This document shows positions 16,414-25,493 of a stretch of 64,000 nt of DNA, piece after piece. Position 1 is the first letter of the stretch. Each line of letters begins with the position of its first letter. Both the position numbers and the translations under genes were made by a program. This stretch comes from Marinobacterium lutimaris. Its GTDB lineage: Bacteria > Pseudomonadota > Gammaproteobacteria > Pseudomonadales > Balneatricaceae. The notes beneath the pieces were generated by a model. It worked only from the letters and a program-made list of their open reading frames with translations, searched no databases and was not told the DNA's origin. Where the stretch lies: positions 124,001 to 188,000 of the forward strand of contig NZ_FNVQ01000007.1 of NCBI RefSeq assembly GCF_900108065.1. Direction: 5' to 3'.

Positions 16414-17004
16414 ATGTCTGCACGTATCGAAACTCTGCTGGCTACGATCTTCGGGGCGATATTTATCGCCCTGTCGCTACTCGTAACGGTAGAAGTAGTG
16501 GCTCGGAAGTTCTTTGGCATTGCGCTGGAGGGATCGTTCGAGCTGGGAGGTTACGCCCTTGCTGTGGGGTCTACATTGGCTTTCACTCTGGCGCTGTTTG
16601 GGCGTAACCATATCCGTATAGACATACTGCATGACCGCCTTCCGGCGGCCATTCGTGCGATGTTGAATCTGATGTCGTTGCTGCTGATGGCCGCATTCGC
16701 CGGCTTGCTGGGTTATCTGTCGGTAGCGGTGATCGCCGATACACTCGATTACCGTTCGACCGCCCAGACCTCCTGGGCCACTCCACTTATATATCCGCAG
16801 AGCGCCTGGTTGGCAGGTCAGATGATCTTCATGCTGGTGAGCTTCGCGCTGCTTTGCAAAGGTGTCTGGCTGCTGGTGCGCGGGCGAGTTGGGCAGATAG
16901 ACGACGAGTTTCACCCCAAGAGTATCAAGCAGGAGCTTGAGGAAGAGCTCGATAATATGACTGAACGTTCTGTAATGCCTGAGCGTCGTGAGGAGGTGGC
17001 CTGA
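16414..17004 (+). CDS. TRAP transporter small permease (DctQ family), island operon 2
   Basis: A 196-residue protein with four hydrophobic helices and a charged C-terminal tail of about 45 residues (QIDDEFHPKSIKQELEEEL), longer than in most DctQ proteins. The middle motif LFGRNHIRIDILHDRLP is typical of the family. GGAGG lies 5 nt before the ATG. It begins 18 bp after dctP and its stop overlaps the dctM start (TGATG). It would be the small membrane partner of the permease that follows. Confidence 0.9.
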   Translation: MSARIETLLATIFGAIFIALSLLVTVEVVARKFFGIALEGSFELGGYALAVGSTLAFTLALFGRNHIRIDILHDRLPAAIRAMLNLMSLLLMAAFAGLLGYLSVAVIADTLDYRSTAQTSWATPLIYPQSAWLAGQMIFMLVSFALLCKGVWLLVRGRVGQIDDEFHPKSIKQELEEELDNMTERSVMPERREEVA

Positions 17005-18302
17005 TGTCCGTCACCTATGTGTTGATCGCCTTTGTGGCGATGCTGGGGATGATGCTGATCGGCATGCCGATAGCCGTCTCCATGGCAGTGATCGGTATCC
17101 TTGGCGGAGTGCTGGCCTACGGCGCTCCATTTATGGATTCGATCTCCCCTGTGGTTTGGGGCGTGCAGAACAATTTTCTGCTGACCTCGATTCCACTGTT
17201 TATTTTACTCGGCGAGCTGCTGCTGCGTGCCGGTATCGCCGATGGTATGTACCGAGCGTTTTCCGCCTGGCTTTCGCGCCTGCCCGGTGGTCTGTTGCAC
17301 TCAAATATCGGTACCTGTGCACTATTTGCTGCCACTTCCGGTTCATCAGTGGCGACAGCAGCGACTGTCGGTACGGTGGCGCTGCCTTCTCTGAAAAGTC
17401 GCGGCTACCGCATGAGCACTTCGCTGGGGTCGCTGGCGGCGGGCGGTGCGCTGGGCATACTGATTCCGCCGAGTGTGAACCTTATTGTCTACGGCTCGCT
17501 GACCAATACCTCCATCGGACAGTTGTTCGTTGGCGGTATCCTGCCCGGCATTATTCTGACCTTACTGTTCATGCTGTTCATCGCGGTGAGTAGCTCGCTG
17601 ATTAAAGAGGACCGCCCTCAGGAAGAGGTCGTCAGCTGGGCTGAACGCTGGCGCCTGTCGCTAGACCTGATTCCGCCGCTGGTGGTGTTTGCAGTCGTTA
17701 TGGGCAGCATTTACTCGGGCTTAGCCACGGCAACAGAGTCGGCGGCACTTGGTGTGGTAGCTGCGCTGATCTTTGCCGCAATGAAAAAGCGTCTGACCTG
17801 GTCTGTACTGCAGGTCTGTTTTGTCCAGACGGCGAGGGTGTCCGGCATGATCCTGTTGATCATTACCGCCGCGTTTATTCTCAACCTGACTATCAGTCTC
17901 ACCGGCGTGGCTGAAGAGATGTCCGAGTGGATCACCTCGCTGGGGCTGACGCCAACCGGATTCCTGCTGGCGCTGGTGATCTTCTATGTGGTGCTCGGCA
18001 TGTTTATGGACGTTCTGTCGATGCAGGTTGCCACCATTCCGATCACCTACCCGATGGCGGTGGCTCTGGGTATCGATCCGATATGGTTCGGTATCTTCGT
18101 GGTGATGATGTGTGAGATGGGGCTGATTACACCGCCCGTGGGGATGAACCTGTTTGTGGTGCAGGGTATACGCCCTGATAACGGAAGCATATCCGATGCA
18201 ATGTGGGGAGCGCTGCCTTTTGCACTGCTGATGCTGGTATTCACACTGGTGCTGATTACGCTACCTGGCATCGTCACCTGGTTGCCCGGCTTGATGCACT
18301 AA
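17004..18302 (+). CDS. TRAP transporter large permease (DctM family), island operon 2
   Basis: A 432-residue polytopic membrane protein with DctM features: LLTSIPLFILLGELLLRAGI, the ATSGSSVATAATVG loop, IPPSVNLIVYGSL and EMGLITPPVGMNLFV near the C-terminus. AGGAGG precedes the ATG, which overlaps the dctQ stop. It forms the transport channel with the preceding DctQ. Sequence motifs differ from the other two DctM proteins in this window, so it is not a recent duplicate. Confidence 0.92.
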   Translation: MSVTYVLIAFVAMLGMMLIGMPIAVSMAVIGILGGVLAYGAPFMDSISPVVWGVQNNFLLTSIPLFILLGELLLRAGIADGMYRAFSAWLSRLPGGLLHSNIGTCALFAATSGSSVATAATVGTVALPSLKSRGYRMSTSLGSLAAGGALGILIPPSVNLIVYGSLTNTSIGQLFVGGILPGIILTLLFMLFIAVSSSLIKEDRPQEEVVSWAERWRLSLDLIPPLVVFAVVMGSIYSGLATATESAALGVVAALIFAAMKKRLTWSVLQVCFVQTARVSGMILLIITAAFILNLTISLTGVAEEMSEWITSLGLTPTGFLLALVIFYVVLGMFMDVLSMQVATIPITYPMAVALGIDPIWFGIFVVMMCEMGLITPPVGMNLFVVQGIRPDNGSISDAMWGALPFALLMLVFTLVLITLPGIVTWLPGLMH

Positions 18303-18334
18303 ATGGCGTTGCAAGGCCGATGGAGTAAATCGAT

Positions 18335-19732
18335 ATGAACACGCCACTTTGGCAACTGAGCGCTACGGCGCTCGTAGAAGGGTTTAAGGCGAGAAGCTGG
18401 ACTCCGGTGGAGGCACTTGAGTCGGTGCTGGCGCGATTGGATGTGGTTAACCCGCAGTTGAATGCGGTTGTGGCACTGGCGCCCGACGCTCGCGCGAGTG
18501 CGGAGGAGGCGACCGAACGGTATCGGCAGGGAGTGCCGCTGAGCGATATTGACGGAGTCCCGGTCAGCATCAAGGACAACCTGATGTTGAAGGGGCTGCC
18601 CTGTGTCTGGGGTACCCGGGCGCTGGCCGGGAATATAGCCGACCATGACGAGCGTCCCGTCGCGCGTTTGAGGGAGCAGGGCGCGGTCCTTTTCGCCAAA
18701 ACCAACGTGCCCGAGTTTACCCTGGAGGGCTATACCGGAAATCCCGTTTATGGCGTTACGCGTAACCCTTGGGATCTGGTGACCACACCGGGCGGCTCCA
18801 GTGGAGGGGCAGTAGCCGCGGTAGCCGCAGGCATCGGCCCGCTTGCGCTGTGTACCGATGGCGGTGGCTCCATACGCCGCCCTGCCGCACATTCCCATCT
18901 GTTTGGCTTCAAACCCGCCATTGGTGCTATCGAACGCGGCGAAGGTCTGCCGCAGCTTTTGCTAGATATGGAGGTGGTCGGCCCGGTAGCGCGTTGTTCC
19001 GAGGATATTGAGCTGCTCTACCGTGCGCTGACTAAAACGAGTGCACCGGTCGAAAAAGCGCCTGTCGTGAGGCGGGTGCTCAGCGTTGAGCAACTGGGTG
19101 CTCATACACCTGTCGATCCTCAGATCCGTGCAGCAATGGAAAAAGGGAAGGCGTTGCTGCGTGAGCAGGGGCTGACGATAGTTCCGGGGCCGTTACCTAT
19201 AGACCTTGAGGCGTTGAACCACTGCTGGAGTCAGATCGGCGAAATCGGGTTGGCCCAGTTGGCAGAAAAATATCCCCAATGGATTGAACAGGCCTCTGAA
19301 CCCTACCGAGCCATGGCTGAACGCGGGGCGCGTGCAACGGCAGTTCAACTCTGGCAGATCCTCGATCTGCTCAATGAGCTGCGCGAGCAGATGGCCAGTA
19401 TATTTACGCAGTGGGATGCGATATTAACCCCGACTATTGCCGCTCCCGCCTGGACGGCCGAGCAGCGCTATCCGGAAACAATTGATGGTCAATCGGTGGG
19501 TCCCAGGGGGCATGCGGTGTTCACTGGTTGGGTCAATGCTGTTGGCAGTGCATCGATCAACCTGCCGTTGCCGGTCAGCTATCTGGCTCCGCGAGCGGGG
19601 ATGCAGCTGGTTGCCCCCCTGGGTAGAGAGGATGGACTGTTTTCGGTGGCGAAGCGGTACCAGGCGCAGATCGATCCACCTACTGAGTTTGAGGGCCTGT
19701 GGTTGCGGATTGGTGAGGCTGCTGCGTCGTGA
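18335..19732 (+). CDS. Amidase-signature-family amidase
   Basis: A 465-residue amidase-signature enzyme. The Ser-cisSer-Lys triad is visible: K80 in VSIKDNL, S155 in TPGGSSGG and S179 in DGGGSIRRPA. Spacing between the two serines is the usual 24. Family members hydrolyse amides, including carbamoyl and malonamide-type substrates, releasing ammonia. It follows the second TRAP permease by 32 bp with its own TGGAG ribosome site, ending the rightward operon. It is the most likely enzyme to cleave the open-chain amide made by the dihydropyrimidinase-like enzyme, though it could also act first on an imported amide. Confidence 0.88.
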   Translation: MNTPLWQLSATALVEGFKARSWTPVEALESVLARLDVVNPQLNAVVALAPDARASAEEATERYRQGVPLSDIDGVPVSIKDNLMLKGLPCVWGTRALAGNIADHDERPVARLREQGAVLFAKTNVPEFTLEGYTGNPVYGVTRNPWDLVTTPGGSSGGAVAAVAAGIGPLALCTDGGGSIRRPAAHSHLFGFKPAIGAIERGEGLPQLLLDMEVVGPVARCSEDIELLYRALTKTSAPVEKAPVVRRVLSVEQLGAHTPVDPQIRAAMEKGKALLREQGLTIVPGPLPIDLEALNHCWSQIGEIGLAQLAEKYPQWIEQASEPYRAMAERGARATAVQLWQILDLLNELREQMASIFTQWDAILTPTIAAPAWTAEQRYPETIDGQSVGPRGHAVFTGWVNAVGSASINLPLPVSYLAPRAGMQLVAPLGREDGLFSVAKRYQAQIDPPTEFEGLWLRIGEAAAS

Positions 19733-19797
19733 CATAATAACCGTCTTTCTTTCGGTTAATTCATGGCACTCTCGCCATTCTTGCTGGGCATCCGCAC

Positions 19798-21120
19798 GTG
19801 ACCACCTTTATCGATCTGAATCTCTGCCCCGAACTTAACGCCACCCTGGAAGCCCTGGGTTACAGCGAGCCGACCCCGGTCCAGGCCCAGGCGATCCCGC
19901 TGGTGCTGGCGGGGCATGATGTGATTGCCGAGGCACAGACCGGCACCGGCAAGACCGCCAGCTTCGCTCTGCCGATGATCGAGCGCCTGAGCAGGCAGCC
20001 GGCCAATCCCGAATATCGTGAGATCCGCGGCCTGGTGCTGGTGCCGACCCGGGAGCTGGCGATCCAGGTGGGCGATAACACGCTGGAGTACGCTCAGCTG
20101 CTGGGGATGCGGGTGATCTCCATCTTCGGTGGCGTGCGCTTCGATAATCAGATCCGCAAGATGAAGCGGGGCGCCGATATCCTCGTGGCAACGCCGGGTC
20201 GTCTGCTGGATATGCTGCAGCAGAAAAAGCTGTCCCTCGATCACCTCGAGATACTCGTCTTTGACGAAGCTGACCGGATGCTTGATCTGGGCTTTATCAA
20301 CGAGATTAAGGCGCTGCTGTCATACATGCCGCGGCAGAAACAGACGTTGCTGTTCTCCGCCACGCTGGATGACAGTGTTGAAGCGCTGGCCGATGCGCTG
20401 CTGAACAACCCGCAGCGGGTTCGTGTGGCACCGCGCAATGCCGCTGCCAGCCAGGTGCGGCAGCGGGTTTATGCGGTGGATAATGCCGACAAGGCCGATG
20501 TGCTTTGTTACCTGATCAAGGGCGCTCACTGGCGGCAGACACTGGTGTTCACCCGAACCAAACGCCGAGCCGATGATCTTTGCGCGGCACTGCAGGCGGA
20601 GGGCATAGAGGCGCTGGCGATACACGGCGACAAGCATCAGCGCGAGCGCATCGCGGCGCTGAACGCTTTTGTCGAGGGTGAGATCAGCGTACTGGTGGCC
20701 ACCGATGTGGCGGCGCGCGGGCTGGATATCGAAAGCCTGCCCCAGGTAGTTAACTACGACCTGCCTAACCAGCCGCAGGATTATGTGCATCGTATCGGCC
20801 GCACCGGTCGCGCCGGCCAAAAAGGTCTGGCGGTCTCGTTGGTCGGCCCGGATGAACGTCGTTTTCTCAAGCCAATATCCGACCTGATCAATAAACCGCT
20901 GCAGTTGCAGCCGGTGCCGATGGCCGAGAATGGCAAGCTGGTGGATGGCAAGGCGCTGCCGGATAAACAGCAGGGTGGGAAAGCCAAGCCTCTTAATGCT
21001 AAGTCCCAGAAAGGAAAGGGCGGCAAGAAAACCAAGTCGGCGAAGAAAGAGTTACCCCAGCAGGAAGAGGTCAAGGCACCGAGCCGCTCGGCCGGGCGGC
21101 GCTCGCTGTTCTCGAAGTAG
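19798..21120 (+). CDS. rhlE: DEAD-box RNA helicase, RhlE-type
   Basis: A 440-residue helicase. Motifs run in order: PTPVQAQAIP (Q motif), AQTGTGKTA (I), PTRELA (Ia), TPGRLLD, DEADRML (II), SATLD (III), then ATDVAARGLDIE (V) and HRIGRTGRAG (VI). The tail of about 75 residues is rich in lysine and glutamine, as in RNA-binding C-termini of RhlE proteins. It remodels RNA, usually in ribosome assembly or mRNA decay. The start is a GTG with no strong ribosome site; it fits the Q-motif spacing. It stands 65 bp after the amidase gene and is probably not part of the catabolic operon. RhlE rather than another DEAD-box class is a moderate-confidence choice. Confidence 0.85.
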   Translation: MTTFIDLNLCPELNATLEALGYSEPTPVQAQAIPLVLAGHDVIAEAQTGTGKTASFALPMIERLSRQPANPEYREIRGLVLVPTRELAIQVGDNTLEYAQLLGMRVISIFGGVRFDNQIRKMKRGADILVATPGRLLDMLQQKKLSLDHLEILVFDEADRMLDLGFINEIKALLSYMPRQKQTLLFSATLDDSVEALADALLNNPQRVRVAPRNAAASQVRQRVYAVDNADKADVLCYLIKGAHWRQTLVFTRTKRRADDLCAALQAEGIEALAIHGDKHQRERIAALNAFVEGEISVLVATDVAARGLDIESLPQVVNYDLPNQPQDYVHRIGRTGRAGQKGLAVSLVGPDERRFLKPISDLINKPLQLQPVPMAENGKLVDGKALPDKQQGGKAKPLNAKSQKGKGGKKTKSAKKELPQQEEVKAPSRSAGRRSLFSK

Positions 21121-21174
21121 TGGCCTGTTTAAGCTCAATGAACAGTGCAAGGAGATCAATCGTTGGAGCCTGAT

Positions 21175-21831
21175 ATGCCGGTAAAACTCAGAATAGATTT
21201 TGTCTCCGATGTGATGTGCCCCTGGTGCGCCGTCGGTTTGCATAGCCTGCTGCTTGGGCTGGAGCAGCTCAACGGAGAAGTAGAGGCCGAGATCCATTTT
21301 CATCCGTTTGAACTGACCCCCGATATGCCGGCAGAAGGTGAGCGGGTGATTCCCTACCTTTGCAACAAGTACGGGATAAGCGAGGCGCAGGTGGCGCAGA
21401 ATCAGGCCCAGATCACCGAGCGCGGCGCCGAGCTTGGATTTAAATTTGATTTCCACAGCGATAGCCGCAAGTGGAACACCTTCGATACCCACAGATTGCT
21501 GCACTGGGCGGGAGAGCAGGGCAGTGACAAACAGCTGGCGCTGAAACTGGCACTGTTCGATGCCTACTTCAGCCATAACCTTAATCCGTCCGACCGGGCG
21601 CTGCTCTGTGATCTGGCGGGACAGGTGGGTTTGGACGCTGGCGAGGCTGGGCGAGTCTACGATACTGACCGATATGCAGAAGAGGTCCGCAGTGAAGAAG
21701 CGCTCTGGCAGCAGCGCGGTGTCAGCTCGGTACCGGCCATCGTCTTTAATGAACGTTACCTGGTGTCCGGCGGGCAGCCGGTTGAAACCTTTGTGAAGGT
21801 GATTCGGGATCTGCTGGCCCAGCCAGCTTGA
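21175..21831 (+). CDS. DsbA-family oxidoreductase (FrnE-like)
   Basis: A 218-residue thioredoxin-fold protein. The active-site motif CPWC follows IDFVSDVMC at about residue 15, and the cis-proline region is VSSVPAIVF. A helical insertion lies between. There is no signal peptide, so it acts in the cytoplasm, unlike periplasmic DsbA. This layout matches the FrnE / 2-hydroxychromene isomerase-like group, linked in some bacteria to oxidative stress or polyketide oxidation. I start at ATG 21175, with GGAG 6 nt upstream; a TTG at 21163 is also possible. Its substrate is unknown. Confidence 0.85.
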   Translation: MPVKLRIDFVSDVMCPWCAVGLHSLLLGLEQLNGEVEAEIHFHPFELTPDMPAEGERVIPYLCNKYGISEAQVAQNQAQITERGAELGFKFDFHSDSRKWNTFDTHRLLHWAGEQGSDKQLALKLALFDAYFSHNLNPSDRALLCDLAGQVGLDAGEAGRVYDTDRYAEEVRSEEALWQQRGVSSVPAIVFNERYLVSGGQPVETFVKVIRDLLAQPA

Positions 21832-21862
21832 TCCTGGCCTCTGTGACGCCGTGAAGTGGCCG

Positions 21863-23305
21863 CTACTCGCGGCCATACCTGTCTTTGAGGCGCTCTATAT
21901 CCGACTCATCCAGGAGGTCGCCTGACTGAACCTCGATCAGCTCCAGCGGAAACTTGCCCGGGTTCTCCAGACAGTGGATTTCACCCACCGGGATAAAGGT
22001 GGACTGGTTCTCGGTAACGAGACTCACCTCTTTTCCTCGAGTGACGCGTGCAGTGCCGCGCACCACGATCCAGTGCTCGGCGCGGTGGCGGTGTTTCTGC
22101 AGCGAAAGTCCTTCACCCGGATTAACCCGCAGGTGTTTGACCCGGTAGTTGCCGCTGCTATGGACCACCGTGCTGGTTCCCCAGGGGCGATAGCTTTGCG
22201 GATGCTGGCTTATTTCCTCTCGGGCGTCAGCCTCCATCCGCGAGACCAGCAGACGTATATCCTGTACCCGCTCTTTTGGTGCAACGAGCACGGCATCGGC
22301 GGTTTCAACGACGATAAGGTCTTCAACGCCAAGTGTTGTCAGCAGCCGGCTTTGGGCATAGAAGTAGCTGTTACGGCTGTCTAATGCGATGACGTCCCCT
22401 TGAGTGACGTTACCCGCCTCATCTTTTTCGCTCGCATCCCAAAGCGATGACCAGGCACCGATATCGCTCCAGCCCGCATCAAGGGGAACCACCGCCGCGG
22501 CTGCTTTCTTGTTCGTATCCTGGCTCAAAGGCTCCATCAGAGCATGATCGATCGACAGATCCGGACAGTGTGAAAACGCTTCCTGGCTCACCCGTATAAA
22601 GTCCAGATCCCGGCTTTCCCCGGCCAATGCCTCGCGGCAGTGTTTGACGATCTCGGGATGGTAGTGACTCAGCTCTTCCACCAATCGGCTGGCGCGAAAC
22701 AGAAACATGCCGCTGTTCCAAAAATGCTTGCCGCTGCAGATAAAACGCTCGGCCAGTGCCCGGTCGGGCTTTTCCCGGAAACAGGCGACTTCGAAGCTCT
22801 CTGATTCCAAGCCCTCTGAAAGTGGAGCACCGCACTCGATATAGCCGTAGCCGGTGTGAGGCTCGGTGGGGATGATGCCAAAAGTGACCAGTTTTCCCGC
22901 CTCGGCCAGAGGCAGAGCCGCAACCAGGCTGCTGTGAAATGCGGTTTCATCCTTGATCAGGTGATCGGCCGGCAGCACCAGCAGTAGTGGATCATCGCCA
23001 CAGGCGCAGGCACGCAGGGCTGTCAGTGCGATGGCCGGCGCAGTGCCGCGAGCCTCGGGCTCCAGCAGCAGAGAGGCGTTCTGCAGTGAGAGCTGGCGCA
23101 GCTGTTCTGCGGCAAGGAAGCGGTGCTCTTCCTGACAGATCAGCCAGGGAGGCGCACTATCGATGCCTTTCAGTCGCTCAAGGGTTGCCTGTAGCAGAGA
23201 TAATGAGCTGTCTGTCAGTGCCAGAAACTGTTTCGGGTACGCCTGGCGCGATAGTGGCCAAAGCCTTGTACCTGAACCGCCGGCGAGAATGACAGGAAGA
23301 AGCAT
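21863..23305 (-). CDS. manC: Mannose-1-phosphate guanylyltransferase / mannose-6-phosphate isomerase
   Basis: A 480-residue bifunctional enzyme of the ManC/AlgA/CpsB type. The N-terminal nucleotidyltransferase shows GGSGTRLWPLSRQAYPKQF and FREKPDRALAE. The C-terminal cupin isomerase domain covers about residues 350-480, with GNYRVKHLRVNPGEGLSLQKHRH and EHWIVVRGTA. It makes GDP-mannose for exopolysaccharide or LPS sugars. No polysaccharide cluster surrounds it; the nearest related gene is the kinase-like gene to the right in the same direction. Whether it serves a capsule, alginate-like polymer or LPS cannot be told here. Confidence 0.92.
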   Translation of the reverse strand: MLLPVILAGGSGTRLWPLSRQAYPKQFLALTDSSLSLLQATLERLKGIDSAPPWLICQEEHRFLAAEQLRQLSLQNASLLLEPEARGTAPAIALTALRACACGDDPLLLVLPADHLIKDETAFHSSLVAALPLAEAGKLVTFGIIPTEPHTGYGYIECGAPLSEGLESESFEVACFREKPDRALAERFICSGKHFWNSGMFLFRASRLVEELSHYHPEIVKHCREALAGESRDLDFIRVSQEAFSHCPDLSIDHALMEPLSQDTNKKAAAAVVPLDAGWSDIGAWSSLWDASEKDEAGNVTQGDVIALDSRNSYFYAQSRLLTTLGVEDLIVVETADAVLVAPKERVQDIRLLVSRMEADAREEISQHPQSYRPWGTSTVVHSSGNYRVKHLRVNPGEGLSLQKHRHRAEHWIVVRGTARVTRGKEVSLVTENQSTFIPVGEIHCLENPGKFPLELIEVQSGDLLDESDIERLKDRYGRE

Positions 23306-23423
23306 GTGGAATCCTTGCGGAGTGATAGAGACGCTGTGACAGGCGATGAATTCTACAGTGGCTGGCCGGGTTGGGGTATCTAGTGCGCGGTGTACTCGTG
23401 GGAGAGGTTCCTTGCAATGAAGC

Positions 23424-23600
23424 CTGAGTGTCAGACAACACCGCTACTTCCCGTTTCTGTTTATCGTGATTCTGTTGATGGACGCAGGTGTATCGGCGGC
23501 TATGACGGTGCTGATCTATGTGATTCTGCTGCCGTTGGCGATCTGCGCTAATCGCCGGGACCAGCGTGTGCCGCGAAAACGGGTACACGCCAGTCTTTAG
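23424..23600 (+). CDS. Possible small membrane protein (uncertain)
   Basis: An open frame of about 58 codons ending TAG at 23600. It encodes a hydrophobic stretch (FPFLFIVILLMDAG, then MTVLIYVILLPLAICA) followed by a basic tail (NRRDQRVPRKR), the look of a small two-helix membrane protein. There is no ATG at the front: translation would need CTG 23424 or an internal GTG or ATG, and no strong ribosome site is seen. A competing ATG frame at 23417 gives a hydrophilic peptide. It may be a decayed remnant. Confidence 0.25.
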   Translation: MSVRQHRYFPFLFIVILLMDAGVSAAMTVLIYVILLPLAICANRRDQRVPRKRVHASL

Positions 23601-23641
23601 CTGAGCAGTGAACGAGGAAGTGATGGTGGGGATAGCGAGGA

Positions 23642-24397
23642 TCAGCTGCGGCTGCGAGAGCAGATCAGGCGTTTCAGGCGTCGTTTCAGGCGGGCAACCG
23701 GATAGCCACGGAAGATCCAGCGTTTACGTACCTGGTTATATTCTTCGAGGTAGACGGCATGCTCTGCTGGCAGAGGCTCCTCGCAGAGAATTTTCCACGC
23801 TTTGTAGACACCGGTGATATCGGCGCCTTTCATAAAACGTTGCAGGCCTGCAGGGAAAGAACGGAACCCGATAGCCGATTGAAAGTCGATGCAGTAAGGC
23901 TTCCCGTCCGGTCCTACCAGTACATTGCCAAGGTTGCGAAGGTCCAGGTGAACCAGTCCCTGCTGGTGCATACGGGAAACGAGCTTTTCGAAGTCGGTGA
24001 AAAACTGGCGTGGCAGGCGCTGCCCGGACTGCTTTATTTTGCTCAGCGGAGTACCTTCGATAAATGGGTACGCCAGCATGCTTTCAGAGAGTCTGTAGCA
24101 GTTTGGTGTAATGCCGGGCTGGCCGGCGAGCCGATTCAGTACCTGGGCTTCATGACCGACAATAAAACGCGCGAAGGTTTTACGTAACAACCAGTTACAG
24201 CGCGCGAAGTCCTTGATGACAAGGTCGAGGTTGTTGTCTTTGTAACGCATGACTACGGCGTTGGCGCAATGTCCGGTGTCGCGCAGCACGCTTAGATTCT
24301 CCGGGTGGAATCTAAGATCAGGGAATTGCTGCTGCAGCGAGGTAAGTACAGTGCTTTGCTGCAGACAGGATGGAGACAGGGTGAGGGTTTCGTTCAT
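23642..24397 (-). CDS. Protein-kinase-like / LPS-kinase-like phosphotransferase
   Basis: A 251-residue soluble protein with the core of a kinase fold. The catalytic loop reads VHLDLRNLGNVLV (about residues 150-162), giving HxDxxxxN. CIDFQSA provides the metal-binding aspartate. LVIKDFAR may hold the ATP lysine. The C-terminal third is strongly basic. The fold fits RIO-like and WaaP/KdkA-type LPS kinases. It lies near manC in the same orientation, which mildly supports a cell-surface carbohydrate role. The exact substrate, lipid A-core sugar or protein, is unknown. Confidence 0.65.
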   Translation of the reverse strand: MNETLTLSPSCLQQSTVLTSLQQQFPDLRFHPENLSVLRDTGHCANAVVMRYKDNNLDLVIKDFARCNWLLRKTFARFIVGHEAQVLNRLAGQPGITPNCYRLSESMLAYPFIEGTPLSKIKQSGQRLPRQFFTDFEKLVSRMHQQGLVHLDLRNLGNVLVGPDGKPYCIDFQSAIGFRSFPAGLQRFMKGADITGVYKAWKILCEEPLPAEHAVYLEEYNQVRKRWIFRGYPVARLKRRLKRLICSRSRS

Positions 24398-24672
24398 TAC
24401 AGCCGATTTAATAAAGCGTTAAGGATTGGTTAAATATAATTGTATCATGCAGGTAATTGCGTTCCGGTGATTACTCTGTGCCGAAAAAAGCGAATACTCT
24501 GTTTCCGAAAATGGAATCAAGAGCTATGTAAATAATTGATATGAATGATATTTATTAATTGAAGATCGGAAAGGGACAGAGCCCACTATAGTAAGAGTCG
24601 AACGGGCTTTTTCGAGGGACCGGCGCTGGACTTTCAGCTTGCGGCTTGGTCCTGAAAGCAGGAGGTTGAGGT

Positions 24673-25302
24673 ATGAAACGTTCAATATTGGCCTGTTGTG
24701 CCGCATCGATATTGCTGGCGGGATGCGCAGGCCCTTCCTACTGGCATGAGCCACCAGCTGCTGCGTCAGGAAGCGGTGAGCCTGATATATGGCAGGGGCT
24801 GGTACGCAATGGCACCCTGCATTACTTCAGCCGCGACAGACTGATGCATGCGATTTCCGTGCGCTGTGCTTCATATACGGATCTGGTCAGCCTGACACGC
24901 GAGGGGGACAGGGTTGAGATCAGCCTGGGCAGTGACCCTGCGCTGGAGTTTGATACGGGTATTGATGCCGATGGCCGTTTCAGCCTGGTGCAGCCAGTAG
25001 AGGGTGATACCTGGGTATACGGCGGTGTGATGTTGTTTGACGATGCACCGGAACTGCACCTCTGGGGGCAGTTGGATGAGGTCACAGGGTTGGGTGAAGG
25101 GCGCGTCAACGTGTCGCCGGGCGATGAGCGTCTGGGTTGCGTTGGTTATTTCCAGGTCAGCCGCAATGGCGGGTCTCCGGATGAGAGCGAGCGGGGGAGT
25201 GCATTTAAGGTTCGCTACTGGATCGACGAGGTGGATAGCTTTGATAATCCCTGGTTTTCAGGTCTTCCTCCCAGACCCTTTCCCCATTTCTGGCGCTACT
25301 GA
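24673..25302 (+). CDS. Hypothetical lipoprotein
   Basis: A 209-residue protein I do not recognise. It starts with a short signal and a clear lipobox, LLAGC (cysteine 18), so it should be lipid-anchored. The next residues AGPS do not carry an inner-membrane retention aspartate, so the outer membrane is likely. The mature part is acidic and tryptophan-rich, with two further cysteines (RCAS and LGCVG). AGGAGG lies just before the ATG. It stands alone, and its last codons fall inside a 17-bp tandem repeat. Confidence 0.75.
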   Translation: MKRSILACCAASILLAGCAGPSYWHEPPAAASGSGEPDIWQGLVRNGTLHYFSRDRLMHAISVRCASYTDLVSLTREGDRVEISLGSDPALEFDTGIDADGRFSLVQPVEGDTWVYGGVMLFDDAPELHLWGQLDEVTGLGEGRVNVSPGDERLGCVGYFQVSRNGGSPDESERGSAFKVRYWIDEVDSFDNPWFSGLPPRPFPHFWRY

Positions 25303-25371
25303 GTTTTTGGCGCTAATGAGTCTCTGGTACTAATGAGTTTCTGGCACTAGGAAGTTTTTGGCGTTACGAAA
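25287..25371. repeat. Five-copy 17-bp tandem repeat spanning the lipoprotein stop codon
   Basis: Five consecutive units, starting at 25287, 25304, 25321, 25338 and 25355, follow the pattern TTTTTGGCGCTAATGAG with a few changes each. The first copy encodes the last residues and stop of the lipoprotein. The unit is not a multiple of three, so copy changes upstream of the stop would alter the C-terminus. Confidence 0.8.
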
Positions 25372-25430
25372 TACCTTATCGGTATGGATGTTGAGGGGGC
25401 TGGATCTCAGGTACTTACCACTTAGCTGAA

Positions 25431-25456
25431 AGCCCGGGCATCTGCCCGGGCTTTTC
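25431..25456. terminator. Terminator between the lipoprotein and host-attachment genes
   Basis: AGCCCGGGCA and TGCCCGGGCT form a 10-bp perfect stem with a 2-nt loop, then TTTTCCGTTTT on the plus strand. The minus strand has a short CTTTC run, so it may act in both directions for these convergent genes. Confidence 0.8.
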
Positions 25457-25493
25457 CGTTTTAGAGAGTTAAAAGCGCTTGGCGCAGGCCTTC

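Noticed and set aside
7516-19732. The catabolic island as a recent mobile insertion
   Set aside because: No integrase, transposase, tRNA target or flanking direct repeat is visible, and base use by eye is similar to the neighbours.
24579-24613. A possible terminator before the lipoprotein gene (AGCCC and GGGCT)
   Set aside because: The stem is only 5 bp with a 19-nt loop, so support is too weak.
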